In this document: positions 13,666 through 24,352 of the stretch, piece by piece
Position numbering within the stretch: the first letter of the stretch is position 1
Layout of the letters: the number at the start of each line of letters is the position of its first letter
Assembly (NCBI RefSeq): GCF_036013915.1
Contig: NZ_CP107899.1
Span: 6,724,001-6,788,000 of the forward strand
Source: Streptomyces sp. NBC_00464
Lineage (GTDB): Bacteria; Actinomycetota; Actinomycetes; Streptomycetales; Streptomycetaceae
Reading direction: 5' to 3'
DNA: 64,000 nt
Notes under the pieces: model-generated
What the model saw: the letters and a program-made list of their open reading frames with translations, nothing else
Told to the model about the DNA's origin: nothing
Database searches by the model: none
Position numbers and translations under genes: made by a program

Positions 13666-14598
13666 ATGAAGCTCGTCTTCGCAGGCACCCCCGAGGTAGC
13701 CGTACCCGCACTGGACGCCCTGATCGCATCCGGTCGCCATGAGGTGGCCGCCGTCGTGACCAGGCCCGACGCGCCCGCGGGGCGCGGTCGCCGGCTGGTG
13801 GCCAGTCCCGTCGCCGAGCGGGCGCAGGAGGCCGGTATCGAGGTGCTCAAGCCGGTCAGGCCACGGGACGAGGACTTCCTGGCGCGGCTGCGGGAGATCG
13901 CGCCGGACTGCTGCCCCGTCGTCGCCTACGGGGCACTGCTGCCCAAGACCGCACTCGACATCCCGGCCCGCGGCTGGGTCAACCTCCACTTCTCGCTGCT
14001 GCCGGCCTGGCGCGGTGCCGCGCCCGTCCAGCACGCCGTGATGGCGGGCGACGAGGTGACGGGAGCCTCCACCTTCCTCATCGAGGAGGGGCTCGACTCC
14101 GGACCGGTCTACGGCGTCCTCACCGAAGAGGTGCGGCCCACCGACACCAGCGGTGACCTGCTGACCCGGCTGGCCTTCGCCGGCGCCGGGCTGCTCGCCG
14201 CGACGATGGACGGCATCGAGGACGGCACCCTGCACGCTGTGCCGCAGCCCGCCGAGGGGATCACCCTGGCACCGAAGATCACCGTCGAGGACGCCCAGGT
14301 CCAGTGGGGGGCGCCCGCCCTGCGCGTCGACCGGGTGGTCCGCGGCTGTACCCCGGCCCCCGGCGCCTGGACCCTCTTCCGCGGGGAGCGCCTCAAGCTG
14401 ATCCAGGCCGTGCCCGTCGTGGACCGGGCCGATCTGGCGCCCGGCGAGCTGTCCGCGGCCAAGAACAACGTGTACGTGGGCACCGGATCGCACGCGATCG
14501 AGCTGCTCTGGGTCCAGCCCCAGGGCAAGAAGCCGATGCGCGCCGCGGACTGGGCGCGCGGGGTGCGTATCGTCCCGGGCGAGCTCGTCGGCATCTGA
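13666..14598 (+). CDS. fmt: Methionyl-tRNA formyltransferase
   Basis: The 310-residue enzyme transfers a formyl group from 10-formyl-tetrahydrofolate to initiator Met-tRNA. The N-terminal domain starts [19 protein letters not shown]; the catalytic segment is [19 protein letters not shown], containing the Asn-His pair and the SLLP folate motif. The C-terminal OB-like domain (from about 210) binds tRNA. The gene precedes rsmB and rpe on the same strand, a conserved order in actinobacteria. Confidence 0.97.
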   Translation: MKLVFAGTPEVAVPALDALIASGRHEVAAVVTRPDAPAGRGRRLVASPVAERAQEAGIEVLKPVRPRDEDFLARLREIAPDCCPVVAYGALLPKTALDIPARGWVNLHFSLLPAWRGAAPVQHAVMAGDEVTGASTFLIEEGLDSGPVYGVLTEEVRPTDTSGDLLTRLAFAGAGLLAATMDGIEDGTLHAVPQPAEGITLAPKITVEDAQVQWGAPALRVDRVVRGCTPAPGAWTLFRGERLKLIQAVPVVDRADLAPGELSAAKNNVYVGTGSHAIELLWVQPQGKKPMRAADWARGVRIVPGELVGI

Positions 14599-14680
14599 GG
14601 GGCTTCGCGGACGGGCGGACCGGGCCGGGGACGTAGGCTGGGACGGTTCGCCCTCTCACCATCAGCGGAGCACCTTTCAC

Positions 14681-16114
14681 GTGAACGACCAGCCGCGTCG
14701 CCGTCCCGCCAAGCCGCACCGCCGCCCGCAGAAGGATCCGGTCCGGTTCCTTGCCTTCGAGGCCCTCAGGGCCGTCGACGAGCGCGACGCGTACGCCAAC
14801 CTCGCGCTTCCACCGCTGCTGAAGAAGGCCCGGGCCAAGGGCGACTTCGACAACCGGGACGCGGCGCTGGCGACCGAGCTGGTCTACGGGACGCTGCGCC
14901 GCCAGGGCACGTACGACGCGATCGTCGCCGCCTGCATCGACCGGCCGCTGGTCGAGGTCGACCCGCCGGTGCTGGACGTACTGAACATGGGCGTGCACCA
15001 GCTGCTCGGTACCCGCATCCCCACCCACGCGGCGGTCTCCGCGAGCGTGGAGCTGGCCCGGGTGGTGCTCGGTGAGGGGCGCGCCAAGTTCGTGAACGCC
15101 GTGCTCCGCAAGGTGTCCGCGGACGACTTCGACGGCTGGGTGGCGAAGGTCGCCCCCTCGTACGAGGACGACGCCGAGGACCACCTGGCGGTCGTGCACT
15201 CGCATCCGCGGTGGATCGTCTCGGCCCTCTGGGATGCCCTCGGCGGCGGGCGCGCGGGCATCGAGGACCTCCTCGAAGCCGACAACGAGCGGCCCGAGGT
15301 GACCCTGGTCGCCCGCCCCGGCCGCTCGACCACCGATGAACTGCTCGACGCCCTCGGCGAGGAGAACGGCCTGCCGGGCCGCTGGTCCCCCTACGCCGTA
15401 CGCATGGCGGAGGGCGGCGAGCCCGGTGCTCTGACCGCCGTGCAGGAAGGCCGGGCCGGTGTCCAGGACGAGGGCAGCCAGCTCGTCGCCGCCGCCCTCG
15501 CCAACGCCCCGCTGGAGGGCCGGGACACCCGCTGGCTCGACGGCTGCGCCGGCCCCGGTGGCAAGGCCGCGCTGCTGGCCGCCCTGGCCGCCGGCCGAGG
15601 CGCCGCCCTGCTCGCCGCCGAGAAGCAGCCGCACCGGGCCCGCCTCGTCGAGCGCTCACTGGCCGGCAACCCCGGCCCGTACCAGGTGATCACCGCCGAC
15701 GGCACCCGACCGCCGTGGCTGCCCGACACCTTCGACCGGATCCTGATGGACGTCCCGTGCTCGGGCCTCGGTGCGCTGCGCCGTCGCCCGGAGTCGCGCT
15801 GGCGCCGCCGCAAGGAGGACCTGGAGAGCTTCGCGCCCCTCCAGCGCGGACTGCTGCGCGAGGCGCTGAAGGCCGTACGGATCGGGGGTGTCGTCGGATA
15901 CGCGACGTGCTCGCCGCATCTGGCGGAGACCCGGGTGGTCGTCGAGGACGTGCTCAAGGGCCGCGGCGGCGCACCGGTCGAGGCCGAGTGGGTGGACGCC
16001 CGCCCGCTGATGCCCGGAGTGCCCGCACTGGGCGACGGTCCGGACGTCCAGCTCTGGCCGCATCTGCACGGCACGGACGCGATGTACCTGGCCCTGCTGC
16101 GGCGGACCGCCTGA
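14681..16114 (+). CDS. rsmB: 16S rRNA (cytosine-967-C5)-methyltransferase, RsmB/Sun type
   Basis: The 477-residue enzyme methylates a cytosine of 16S rRNA using SAM. A NusB-like RNA-binding domain occupies roughly residues 20-150. The methyltransferase part has motif I DGCAGPGGKAALLAALAA, the catalytic motif IV DVPCSGLGALRR and motif VI ATCSPH, giving the two active-site cysteines of RNA m5C enzymes. The first ~20 residues are an Arg/Pro/Lys-rich tail common in streptomycetes. GTG start at 14681. Confidence 0.95.
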   Translation: MNDQPRRRPAKPHRRPQKDPVRFLAFEALRAVDERDAYANLALPPLLKKARAKGDFDNRDAALATELVYGTLRRQGTYDAIVAACIDRPLVEVDPPVLDVLNMGVHQLLGTRIPTHAAVSASVELARVVLGEGRAKFVNAVLRKVSADDFDGWVAKVAPSYEDDAEDHLAVVHSHPRWIVSALWDALGGGRAGIEDLLEADNERPEVTLVARPGRSTTDELLDALGEENGLPGRWSPYAVRMAEGGEPGALTAVQEGRAGVQDEGSQLVAAALANAPLEGRDTRWLDGCAGPGGKAALLAALAAGRGAALLAAEKQPHRARLVERSLAGNPGPYQVITADGTRPPWLPDTFDRILMDVPCSGLGALRRRPESRWRRRKEDLESFAPLQRGLLREALKAVRIGGVVGYATCSPHLAETRVVVEDVLKGRGGAPVEAEWVDARPLMPGVPALGDGPDVQLWPHLHGTDAMYLALLRRTA

Positions 16115-16236
16115 TCGCCCCGGAAGACCTGGGCCGGGGGCGATAAGGGCGGGAATGCGCGAACTGTAATGATCCCGTGAGGCTTTGGAGCGCACCGAAG
16201 CGGGGAAGTGACCCAGGACATGGCAGGCTTGACCCC

Positions 16237-16920
16237 ATGGCCCAGATCAACCCCAGTATTCTCTCCGCCGACTTCGCACGTCTCGCCGAGGAGGCGCAGG
16301 CCGTCGAAGGCGCCGACTGGCTCCATGTCGATGTCATGGACAACCACTTCGTGCCCAATCTGACGCTCGGCGTCCCGATCGTGGAATCACTCAGCAGGGC
16401 CACCAGCACGCCGCTGGACTGCCATCTGATGATCGAGGACGCCGACCGCTGGGCCCCGCAGTACGTCGAGGCGGGGGCGGGCTCCGTCACCTTCCACGCG
16501 GAGGCCGCGGCGGCCCCCGTCCGGCTCGCGCGGGAGATCCGGGCCAAGGGAGCACGCGCCTCCATGGCCCTCAAGCCGGCGACGCCCATCGAGCCGTACG
16601 AGGACCTGCTCCCCGAGCTCGACATGCTGCTGATCATGACGGTGGAGCCGGGCTTCGGGGGCCAGTCCTTCCTGGACATCATGCTGCCGAAGATCCGCCG
16701 CACCCGTGAGCTGATCTCCAAGCACGGACTGGAACTGTGGCTCCAGGTCGACGGCGGCGTCTCCGAGTCCACGATCGAGCGATGCGCGGAGGCGGGGGCG
16801 GACGTTTTCGTCGCGGGCTCCGCTGTGTACGGCGCCAAGGACCCGGCCGAAGCCGTCCGGGCCCTGCGCGCCAAGGCCGACGGGGCCATCGCCTCGGCGG
16901 GGTGGGCGTGCGGCCACTGA
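16237..16920 (+). CDS. rpe: Ribulose-phosphate 3-epimerase
   Basis: The 227-residue TIM-barrel enzyme interconverts ribulose 5-phosphate and xylulose 5-phosphate in the pentose phosphate pathway. [13 protein letters not shown] is the N-terminal signature; [13 protein letters not shown] and CHLMIED carry metal and catalytic residues; [12 protein letters not shown] and VDGGV bind phosphate. ATG at 16237 gives the family N-terminus; a longer frame to 16177 lacks support. It supplies a precursor used by the riboflavin genes later in the window. Confidence 0.97.
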   Translation: MAQINPSILSADFARLAEEAQAVEGADWLHVDVMDNHFVPNLTLGVPIVESLSRATSTPLDCHLMIEDADRWAPQYVEAGAGSVTFHAEAAAAPVRLAREIRAKGARASMALKPATPIEPYEDLLPELDMLLIMTVEPGFGGQSFLDIMLPKIRRTRELISKHGLELWLQVDGGVSESTIERCAEAGADVFVAGSAVYGAKDPAEAVRALRAKADGAIASAGWACGH

Positions 16921-17050
16921 CGCCGATGACGGCGCAGGCATCCGCCCCGGCCCCCGACTGCAGGTCGGCCAGGCCAAGTGCAGATGAACGCGGTCCGACG
17001 GGACCGATCAAGGATCGCCGTATCTGACAGGATGACGGCGTATCGAGAGC

Positions 17051-18100
17051 GTGAACAGCAGTGAGGAGAACGCGGTGTCTGCAATGTCGGCGGGCCGGTC
17101 CGCCCTGCGGATGGGGCCCGCGGAGCTGGTGCAGGCGGCGGCCATGGCCCGCCGCTTCTACCTCGAGGGCAAATCCAAGATCCAGATCGCCGAGGAGTTC
17201 GGCGTCAGCCGCTTCAAGGTGGCCCGGGTCCTGGAGACGGCCCTTGAGCGTGACCTCGTACGGATCGAGATCCGGGTCCCCGCCGAGCTGGACGCCGAGC
17301 GCTCCGACGCGCTCCGCGCCCGCTACGGGCTGCGCCACGCGGTCGTGGTCGAATCCCCGGCCGAGGAGCAGGACGACGCGGCCGACCCGGAGAACCTGGG
17401 CGAGGTGGCGGCCGATCTGCTCGGCGAACTGGTGAACGAGGGCGATGTGCTCGGCCTCGCCTGGGGACGGTCCACCATCCACATGGCGGCGGCCCTCGAC
17501 CGGCTGCCGCCGTGCACGGTCGTGCAGCTCACCGGGGTGTACGACGCGGGAACGGCCGAGCGCGGCTCGGTCGAGGCCGTGCGGCGGGCCGCCCAGGTGT
17601 CCGGTGGCGAGGCCCACCCCATCTACGCGCCGATGCTGCTCCCCGACCCGGCGACGGCCGCCGCGCTGCGCCATCAGACGGGCATCGCGCGTGCCTTCGA
17701 GTACTTCGACAAGGTGACCGTCGCCGCGGTCTCCATCGGCTCCTGGGAACCCGGGATCTCCACGGTGCACGACATGCTCTCCGACTCGGAGCGCGAGCAC
17801 TACGCCTCGCTGGGGGTGGCCGCCGAGATGTCGGCGCATCTCTTCGACTCGGACGGCCGCCGCGTCGGCCGTGACCTCGGCGAGCGCTGCATCACGGTCG
17901 AGGCGGACCGGCTGCGGCGGATCCCCGAGGTGGTCGCGATCGCCGGCGGCCAGCGCAAGGCCGCGGCGATCGGAGCGGTGCTGCGGTCCGGCCTCGTCAC
18001 CAGTCTGGTGACGGACACCGCGGCGGCGGACTACCTGCTCACCGAGTCGGCCGCGCCGCGCAGGCCCGCACTGGAGCGGGCCGACCCGGACGGGGAGTGA
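17051..18100 (+). CDS. SorC/DeoR-type sugar-binding transcriptional regulator
   Basis: The 349-residue protein has an N-terminal helix-turn-helix (KSKIQIAEEFGVSRFKVARVLETA at about 40-65) and a C-terminal SorC effector-binding domain related to phosphosugar isomerases (GLAWGRSTIHMA, then GVYDAG). Regulators of this family sense phosphorylated sugars and control their catabolism. It is co-directional with rpe, 130 bp downstream; a role in pentose or related sugar metabolism is inference only. A 19-bp perfect hairpin ends the unit. Confidence 0.88.
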   Translation: MNSSEENAVSAMSAGRSALRMGPAELVQAAAMARRFYLEGKSKIQIAEEFGVSRFKVARVLETALERDLVRIEIRVPAELDAERSDALRARYGLRHAVVVESPAEEQDDAADPENLGEVAADLLGELVNEGDVLGLAWGRSTIHMAAALDRLPPCTVVQLTGVYDAGTAERGSVEAVRRAAQVSGGEAHPIYAPMLLPDPATAAALRHQTGIARAFEYFDKVTVAAVSIGSWEPGISTVHDMLSDSEREHYASLGVAAEMSAHLFDSDGRRVGRDLGERCITVEADRLRRIPEVVAIAGGQRKAAAIGAVLRSGLVTSLVTDTAAADYLLTESAAPRRPALERADPDGE

Positions 18101-18104
18101 CAGC

Positions 18105-18146
18105 CGGAAGGGGGCGGGCGGTGTCATCACCGCCCGCCCCCTTCCG
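18105..18146. terminator. Perfect 19-bp bidirectional terminator hairpin
   Basis: CGGAAGGGGGCGGGCGGTG pairs perfectly with CACCGCCCGCCCCCTTCCG around TCAT. It lies between the convergent SorC regulator and terpene synthase genes and could serve both. Confidence 0.85.
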
Positions 18147-18166
18147 TGTGCTCCGCTGCGTTGCGG

Positions 18167-19189
18167 TCAGTCCGGCCTGACGCCCAGGACGGTCGCCTCC
18201 AGATACTGCTCCGGCTCCTTGTACTGGCTGACGTCGGCCGGGTTGTAGCGCGGTGTCTGCCGGGACCAGTCGAGATTCCCGCGCATCCAGCTCCGCATCC
18301 CGTCCAGGTACGGCTCCAGCATCCGGGCGAGCTGCGGATAGGCGGCCAGCAGCTCGGCCTCCGCGGTCAGGAAGCGCTCGGTCTCCGTGGCTATCTCCGC
18401 ACAGACGTGTTCCAGCGCCTGCTGCTTGCCGAAACCGCGGTGGTGGCGGACGAGGTGGACGAGGTTGTGGATCTCGCCGAGCACCTGCTCCTTCTCGTAG
18501 GAGTAGACGTCGTTGGCCCAGCACACGACATTGCACGAGGCTTCGAGCGCGGTGATGAAGCGCGAGTCGTTGTGGATCGACTCGGGCGCCTCGATGCCGG
18601 CCACGATCTCTATCAGGTCCATGCAGACGTGTATCGCGCCCGTGTGACGGCGCTTGCCGATGTACGTCGCCTCGGACGGGACCACGCCGTCCGCGCGGTT
18701 CCCGGCCTCCCACGTGGTGGCCGTCGTGAGATAGGCGATCAGGTGCCAGGCGAAGCGCCGCCGCCAGTGCGCCGCGGCGGCCGGTGTCGTGCGTTCCCAC
18801 AGGTCCGTGAGGGCGACGACCGCGGCCGGCAGCCGCTCGTTCGCCAGGGTGCCTGTGCCGGTGCCCTCGACCACGGACTGCATCAGCGCGACGACGTCCC
18901 GTACGCGGTCCGGGCTGCGGCCCAGGTGCCCGTCGTCCAGCTGGTCGTCGACGAGAAACAGCCAGACGAACCAGTCGGCGACGAGGTCCAGATTCTTGCT
19001 GTCGGCGGTCGGGTAGACCATGCCGACGAAGGCCCCGAAGTCCGCCTGTTCGAAGCGATCCCTGGCTGAATCCCGGTGCACCAGACCGGTGTTGCGGGTC
19101 CAGCTGTCGAGATGCTCCCTTACGTGCCCGACGTGCGGGTTCGTCCGCTGGGGGAACGGGCAGTAGATGTCCGGCAGTTCGCTCTCCAC
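18167..19189 (-). CDS. Class I terpene synthase (sesquiterpene-type)
   Basis: A 340-residue terpene cyclase of bacterial type, expected to ionise a prenyl diphosphate (probably farnesyl diphosphate) with Mg2+ and cyclise it. The Asp-rich motif DDQLDD is at about residues 81-86 and the second metal motif NDVYSYEKE at about 226-234; the C-terminal RY motif reads TPRYNP. These positions match bacterial sesquiterpene synthases if translation starts at the GTG at 19189. A longer GTG start at 19312 would add 41 unconserved residues. Product identity cannot be read from sequence. There is no P450 or prenyltransferase beside it. It points away from guaB1. Confidence 0.87.
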   Translation of the reverse strand: MESELPDIYCPFPQRTNPHVGHVREHLDSWTRNTGLVHRDSARDRFEQADFGAFVGMVYPTADSKNLDLVADWFVWLFLVDDQLDDGHLGRSPDRVRDVVALMQSVVEGTGTGTLANERLPAAVVALTDLWERTTPAAAAHWRRRFAWHLIAYLTTATTWEAGNRADGVVPSEATYIGKRRHTGAIHVCMDLIEIVAGIEAPESIHNDSRFITALEASCNVVCWANDVYSYEKEQVLGEIHNLVHLVRHHRGFGKQQALEHVCAEIATETERFLTAEAELLAAYPQLARMLEPYLDGMRSWMRGNLDWSRQTPRYNPADVSQYKEPEQYLEATVLGVRPD

Positions 19190-19360
19190 GGGTGGGTCGT
19201 GATCCTCTCCGGTCGTATGCGTGGCGGGAGTTGTGACCGCTCCGCCTGATGCTCCGGGGTGTTGGGTGACCCGCGGGACCTGCGCGTTTGAAGCTACCTG
19301 ACCCCCAGTCACCAGGTCCAGGGAAGATGATCACGAATGATTCGCAGGTCCCTCGGGTAG

Positions 19361-20962
<1,602 letters not shown>

Positions 20963-20963
20963 T

Positions 20964-21107
20964 CCCGCCCCCTGGCATCGCTCATCGACCGTGCCTCTTC
21001 CGGCTGTTCACGCCGGGAGGGGCATCGGTGTGTTCGGGCCCCCAGGGGCCGGGGCATGACGGGGCCTCCATGGACCGGGCGTGGCCGGAAACGATGCCTG
21101 GGGCGGG
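20964..21107 (+). terminator. Long-range stem between guaB1 and the aldehyde dehydrogenase gene
   Basis: CCCGCCCCCTGGCATCG at 20964-20980 pairs with CGATGCCTGGGGCGGG at 21092-21107 (15 pairs with a small bulge), enclosing another stem-loop near 20995-21022. It begins 2 bp after the stop and likely ends guaB1 transcription. Confidence 0.55.
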
Positions 21108-21127
21108 CCGATCTCCATACCAACTCT

Positions 21128-21152
21128 GTTGAAAAATAAGTAATATGAATCC
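21128..21152 (+). promoter_or_regulatory. AT-rich island upstream of the aldehyde dehydrogenase gene
   Basis: About 23 bp (GTTGAAAAATAAGTAATATGAAT) are nearly all A/T in DNA of about 72% G+C. It contains TAATAT, a good -10 box, but no matching -35. Lrp-family regulators prefer AT-rich sites and one is encoded two genes downstream, so this is a candidate operator. Confidence 0.45.
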
Positions 21153-21188
21153 CACTCAGCTGCCCGCCACTCTGCGGTAAGGGATCTC

Positions 21189-22646
21189 ATGTCCTTCTTC
21201 ACTGACCTGGCCCATCAGTACATCGACGGAGAGTGGAGGCCGGGCAAGGGGTCCTGGGACATCATCGACTTCAACCCGTTCGACGGGGAGAAGCTCGCCT
21301 CCATCACGGTCGCCACGGCCGACGAGGTGGACCAGGCCTACCGTGCGGCCGAGACCGCTCAGCAGGCGTGGGCGGACACCAACCCCTACGCCCGTCGAGC
21401 GGTGCTGGAGAAGGCTCTGCGGGTCGTCGAGGAGCGCGAGGGCGAGATCGGTGACGCGATCGTCGCCGAGCTCGGCGGCACCCGGCTGAAGGCGGCCTTC
21501 GAACTGCACCTGGCCAAGGAGTTCCTGCGCGAGGCGATCCAGCTCGCGCTGCGCTCCACCGGGCAGATCCTGCCCTCGCCGACCCCGGGCAAGGAGAACC
21601 GGGTCTACCGGGTGCCCGTCGGCGTGGTCGGGGTCATCAGCCCCTTCAACTTCCCCTTCCTGCTGTCCCTGAAGTCCGTGGCTCCGGCCCTGGCACTGGG
21701 GAACGCGGTGGTGCTCAAGCCGCACCAGAACACCCCGGTCTGCGGCGGCACCCTGGTGGCCAAGGTGTTCGAGGACGCAGGCCTGCCGGCCGGTCTGCTG
21801 AACGTCGTCGTCACCGACATTGCGGAGATCGGTGACGCGCTGCTTGAGCACCCCATACCGCAGGTCATCTCCTTCACCGGCTCCGACAAGGTCGGACGGC
21901 ACGTCGCCACGGTGTGCGCGGCGAACCTCAAGCGCTCGGTACTCGAACTCGGCGGCAACAGCGCGCTGATCGTCCTCGACGACGCCGATGTGGACTACGC
22001 CGTCGACGCGGCGGTGTTCAGCCGGTACGTACACCAGGGGCAGGTCTGCATGGCCGCCAACCGGATCCTCGTGGACCGTGCGGTGGAGCAGGAGTTCACC
22101 GAGAAGTTCGTCGCGAAGGTCGCCTCCCTGCGCGTCGGCGACCCGGCCGACCCGGCGACCCAGATCGGCCCCCTGATCAACTCGACCCAGGCCGAGGCCA
22201 TCGGCGCGCTCGTCGACCAGACCGTCGAGGCGGGTGCGACGGCGCTGCTGCACGGACGGGTCGAGGGGAACGTCGTCAGCCCCTCCGTCCTCACCGGACT
22301 GGCGCCCGATTCCCCCGTGCTGTCCCAGGAGATCTTCGGCCCGGTCGCGCTCCTCGTGCCGTTCGACGGCGAGGACGAGGCGGTCCGGATCGCCAACGAC
22401 ACCCCGTACGGGCTGAGCGGCGCCGTGCACACCGGCAACATCGAGCGCGGCGTCCGGGTCGGGCAGCGGATCCGTACCGGCATGATCCACATCAACGACG
22501 GCACGGTCCACGACGAGCCCATCGTCCCCTTCGGCGGCGAGAAGAACTCCGGGCTCGGGCGGCTCAACGGCGACTCGATGCTGGAGGCCTTCACCACCCA
22601 GAAGTGGATCTCCGTGCAGCACGGGCGCTCGCAGTTCCCCTTCTGA
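21189..22646 (+). CDS. NAD(P)-dependent aldehyde dehydrogenase
   Basis: The 485-residue enzyme oxidises an aldehyde to an acid. Catalytic Cys-287 lies in GQVCMAANR and general-base Glu-253 in LELGGNSAL; the NAD site includes SPFNFPFLLSLK and FTGSDKVG. The sequence resembles benzaldehyde-dehydrogenase-like members rather than the succinate/glutarate semialdehyde group, so a role with davAB next door (glutarate semialdehyde) is possible but not shown. AAGGGA precedes the ATG. A hairpin 65 bp after the stop suggests it ends its own transcript. Confidence 0.9.
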   Translation: MSFFTDLAHQYIDGEWRPGKGSWDIIDFNPFDGEKLASITVATADEVDQAYRAAETAQQAWADTNPYARRAVLEKALRVVEEREGEIGDAIVAELGGTRLKAAFELHLAKEFLREAIQLALRSTGQILPSPTPGKENRVYRVPVGVVGVISPFNFPFLLSLKSVAPALALGNAVVLKPHQNTPVCGGTLVAKVFEDAGLPAGLLNVVVTDIAEIGDALLEHPIPQVISFTGSDKVGRHVATVCAANLKRSVLELGGNSALIVLDDADVDYAVDAAVFSRYVHQGQVCMAANRILVDRAVEQEFTEKFVAKVASLRVGDPADPATQIGPLINSTQAEAIGALVDQTVEAGATALLHGRVEGNVVSPSVLTGLAPDSPVLSQEIFGPVALLVPFDGEDEAVRIANDTPYGLSGAVHTGNIERGVRVGQRIRTGMIHINDGTVHDEPIVPFGGEKNSGLGRLNGDSMLEAFTTQKWISVQHGRSQFPF

Positions 22647-22710
22647 TCCTCTTCCGGCCCGGCGCCACCTGCGCTGAGCGCGCCCCGCGGGGCGGGCCCA
22701 TGGTCTACTT

Positions 22711-22735
22711 CCGGGGGCGGTACGACCGCCCCCGG
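22711..22735 (+). terminator. Perfect 11-bp hairpin after the aldehyde dehydrogenase gene
   Basis: CCGGGGGCGGT and ACCGCCCCCGG pair around ACG. No U-run. It separates the aldehyde dehydrogenase gene from the Lrp-type regulator gene. Confidence 0.65.
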
Positions 22736-22796
22736 CAGCAGCCGTGCCCCGCCCCGACCAGGGCCCTCGCCATCGCAGAGAAGTGACCCGTACGAC

Positions 22797-23252
22797 GTGC
22801 GACTGAACGACCTCGACGAACGCATCGTCCACGCCCTCGCCGAAGATGCCCGCCGCTCCTACGCCGACATCGGCTCGATCATCGGGCTGTCCGCACCCGC
22901 GGTGAAACGCCGGGTGGACCGGCTGCGCGCCGAGGGGGCGATCACGGGGTTCACCGTCCGGGTGGACCCGGCGGCGCTCGGCTGGGAGACCGAGGGGTAC
23001 ATCGAGATCTACTGCAGCCGCAACACGTCACCGGAGTCCATCAAGCAGGGGCTCGCCCGGTATCCGGAGGTCGCCTCGGCGTCCACCGTGACAGGGGACG
23101 CGGACGCGCTCGTCCAGGTGTTCGCGGCGGACATGCGCCACTTCGAGCAGGTGCTGGAGCGGATCGCGGGCGAGCCGTATGTCGAGCGGACGAAGTCCGT
23201 GCTGGTGCTGTCGCCGCTGCTGCGGCGCTACTCGTCGGGTTCACCGGGGTAG
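22797..23252 (+). CDS. Lrp/AsnC-family transcriptional regulator
   Basis: The 151-residue protein has an N-terminal winged helix-turn-helix (YADIGSIIGLSAPAVKRRVD, about 22-41) and a C-terminal RAM ligand-binding domain (from about 65, with VTGDADALVQVFA). The family usually senses an amino acid. Its place just before davA and davB makes lysine or a lysine breakdown product the natural guess for the effector. GTG start at 22797. The 250-bp gap after it holds a possible promoter (TTGTCC, 18 bp, TACCGT near 23434) and a solo copy of the dispersed-element end. Confidence 0.9.
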   Translation: MRLNDLDERIVHALAEDARRSYADIGSIIGLSAPAVKRRVDRLRAEGAITGFTVRVDPAALGWETEGYIEIYCSRNTSPESIKQGLARYPEVASASTVTGDADALVQVFAADMRHFEQVLERIAGEPYVERTKSVLVLSPLLRRYSSGSPG

Positions 23253-23323
23253 CGGTGCGGCTGTCCGCGCAGTGGTGCCTGTTCGTCGGCCGGTGACGAA
23301 GAGGCGGCCGGGTATTCGGCCAC

Positions 23324-23351
23324 GGTTCCGTCCGCAAACGCCGGACGGGCT
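23324..23351 (+). repeat. Solo REP-like terminal module of the dispersed element
   Basis: These 28 bases match the end of the palindromic elements at 26 of 28 positions (T to G at position 11 and T to A at position 15). The module can itself form a small hairpin, CCGTCC with GGACGG. It lies alone between the Lrp regulator gene and davA. Confidence 0.7.
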
Positions 23352-23502
23352 GGATTCGCCACGGCGTGCAATGAATCGCTGCGCCCGGGCGGATGGACGC
23401 AACGGATCGACGGTCGGTGCGCAACACTCGCGCCTTGTCCGGGGGGAATCGCGGAACGTACCGTCAATACGTCCCCGCCACCCGCATCGTCCGAGGTCAG
23501 CC

Positions 23503-24300
23503 ATGCCGCCGTTGCGCACCGCCCTGCTCCAGAGCTCCGGGACTCCGGGCTCGGTGGCCGGCAATCTCGACCTGCTCGACGACGCCGCGCGACGCGCCGC
23601 AGCCGACGGTGCCCGGCTGCTGGTCTGCCCCGAGATGTTCCTGACCGGGTATGCGATCGGCGACGACGTGCCCCGGCTGGCCGAAGCCGTTGACGGGCCC
23701 GCCGCCCGGGCCGTCGCCGAGATCGCCGTACGGCACGGGATCGCCGTCCACTACGGCTACCCGGAGCGTGACGGCGACACCCTGTACAACGCCGCGCAGC
23801 TCATCGGGCCCGACGGGACCGCGCTCGCCGACTACCGCAAGACCCACCTCTTCGGCGACTTCGAGGAGCGCTGGTTCACCCCCGGCGACCGACCGGTCGT
23901 CCAGGCCGAGCTCGACGGCGTCCGCATCGGCTTCCTGATCTGCTACGACGTCGAGTTCCCGGAGAACGTACGGGCGCACGCACTCGCCGGAACCGATCTC
24001 CTGCTGGTGCCGACCGCGCTCATGCACCCCTTCCCGTTCGTCGCGGAGTCCGTCGTCCCGGTCCGCGCCTTCGAGAACCAGCTCTACGTCGCCTACGCCA
24101 ACCGGACCGGCACCGAAGGCCCCTTCGAGTTCGTCGGGCTGAGCGCTCTCGCCGGCCCCGACGGCACGGTCCGCACCCGCGCCGGACGCGGCGAGGAACT
24201 CGTCATCGGCGACGTCGACCCCGGCCTCCTGACCACGTCCCGGGCCGGCAACCCGTATCTGCGCGACCGCCGCCCCGGCCTGTACGGCTCCCTCGTCTGA
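23503..24300 (+). CDS. davA: Nitrilase-family amidase, probable 5-aminovaleramidase
   Basis: The 265-residue enzyme belongs to the carbon-nitrogen hydrolase family. The catalytic triad is visible as Glu-44 (CPEMFLTGY), Lys-113 (YRKTHLFG) and Cys-147 (ICYDVEFPEN). These stretches and the length closely match, from memory, Pseudomonas DavA, which hydrolyses 5-aminopentanamide to 5-aminovalerate and ammonia. It lies 52 bp upstream of davB, the enzyme that makes that substrate from lysine. ATG at 23503 gives the family start; a longer frame to 23179 overlaps the regulator gene and is rejected. Confidence 0.85.
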   Translation: MPPLRTALLQSSGTPGSVAGNLDLLDDAARRAAADGARLLVCPEMFLTGYAIGDDVPRLAEAVDGPAARAVAEIAVRHGIAVHYGYPERDGDTLYNAAQLIGPDGTALADYRKTHLFGDFEERWFTPGDRPVVQAELDGVRIGFLICYDVEFPENVRAHALAGTDLLLVPTALMHPFPFVAESVVPVRAFENQLYVAYANRTGTEGPFEFVGLSALAGPDGTVRTRAGRGEELVIGDVDPGLLTTSRAGNPYLRDRRPGLYGSLV

Positions 24301-24352
24301 GACACGCCGCCCCGCCCTCACCCCACTTGTTCCCGCAAGGAGTCCGTACCCC

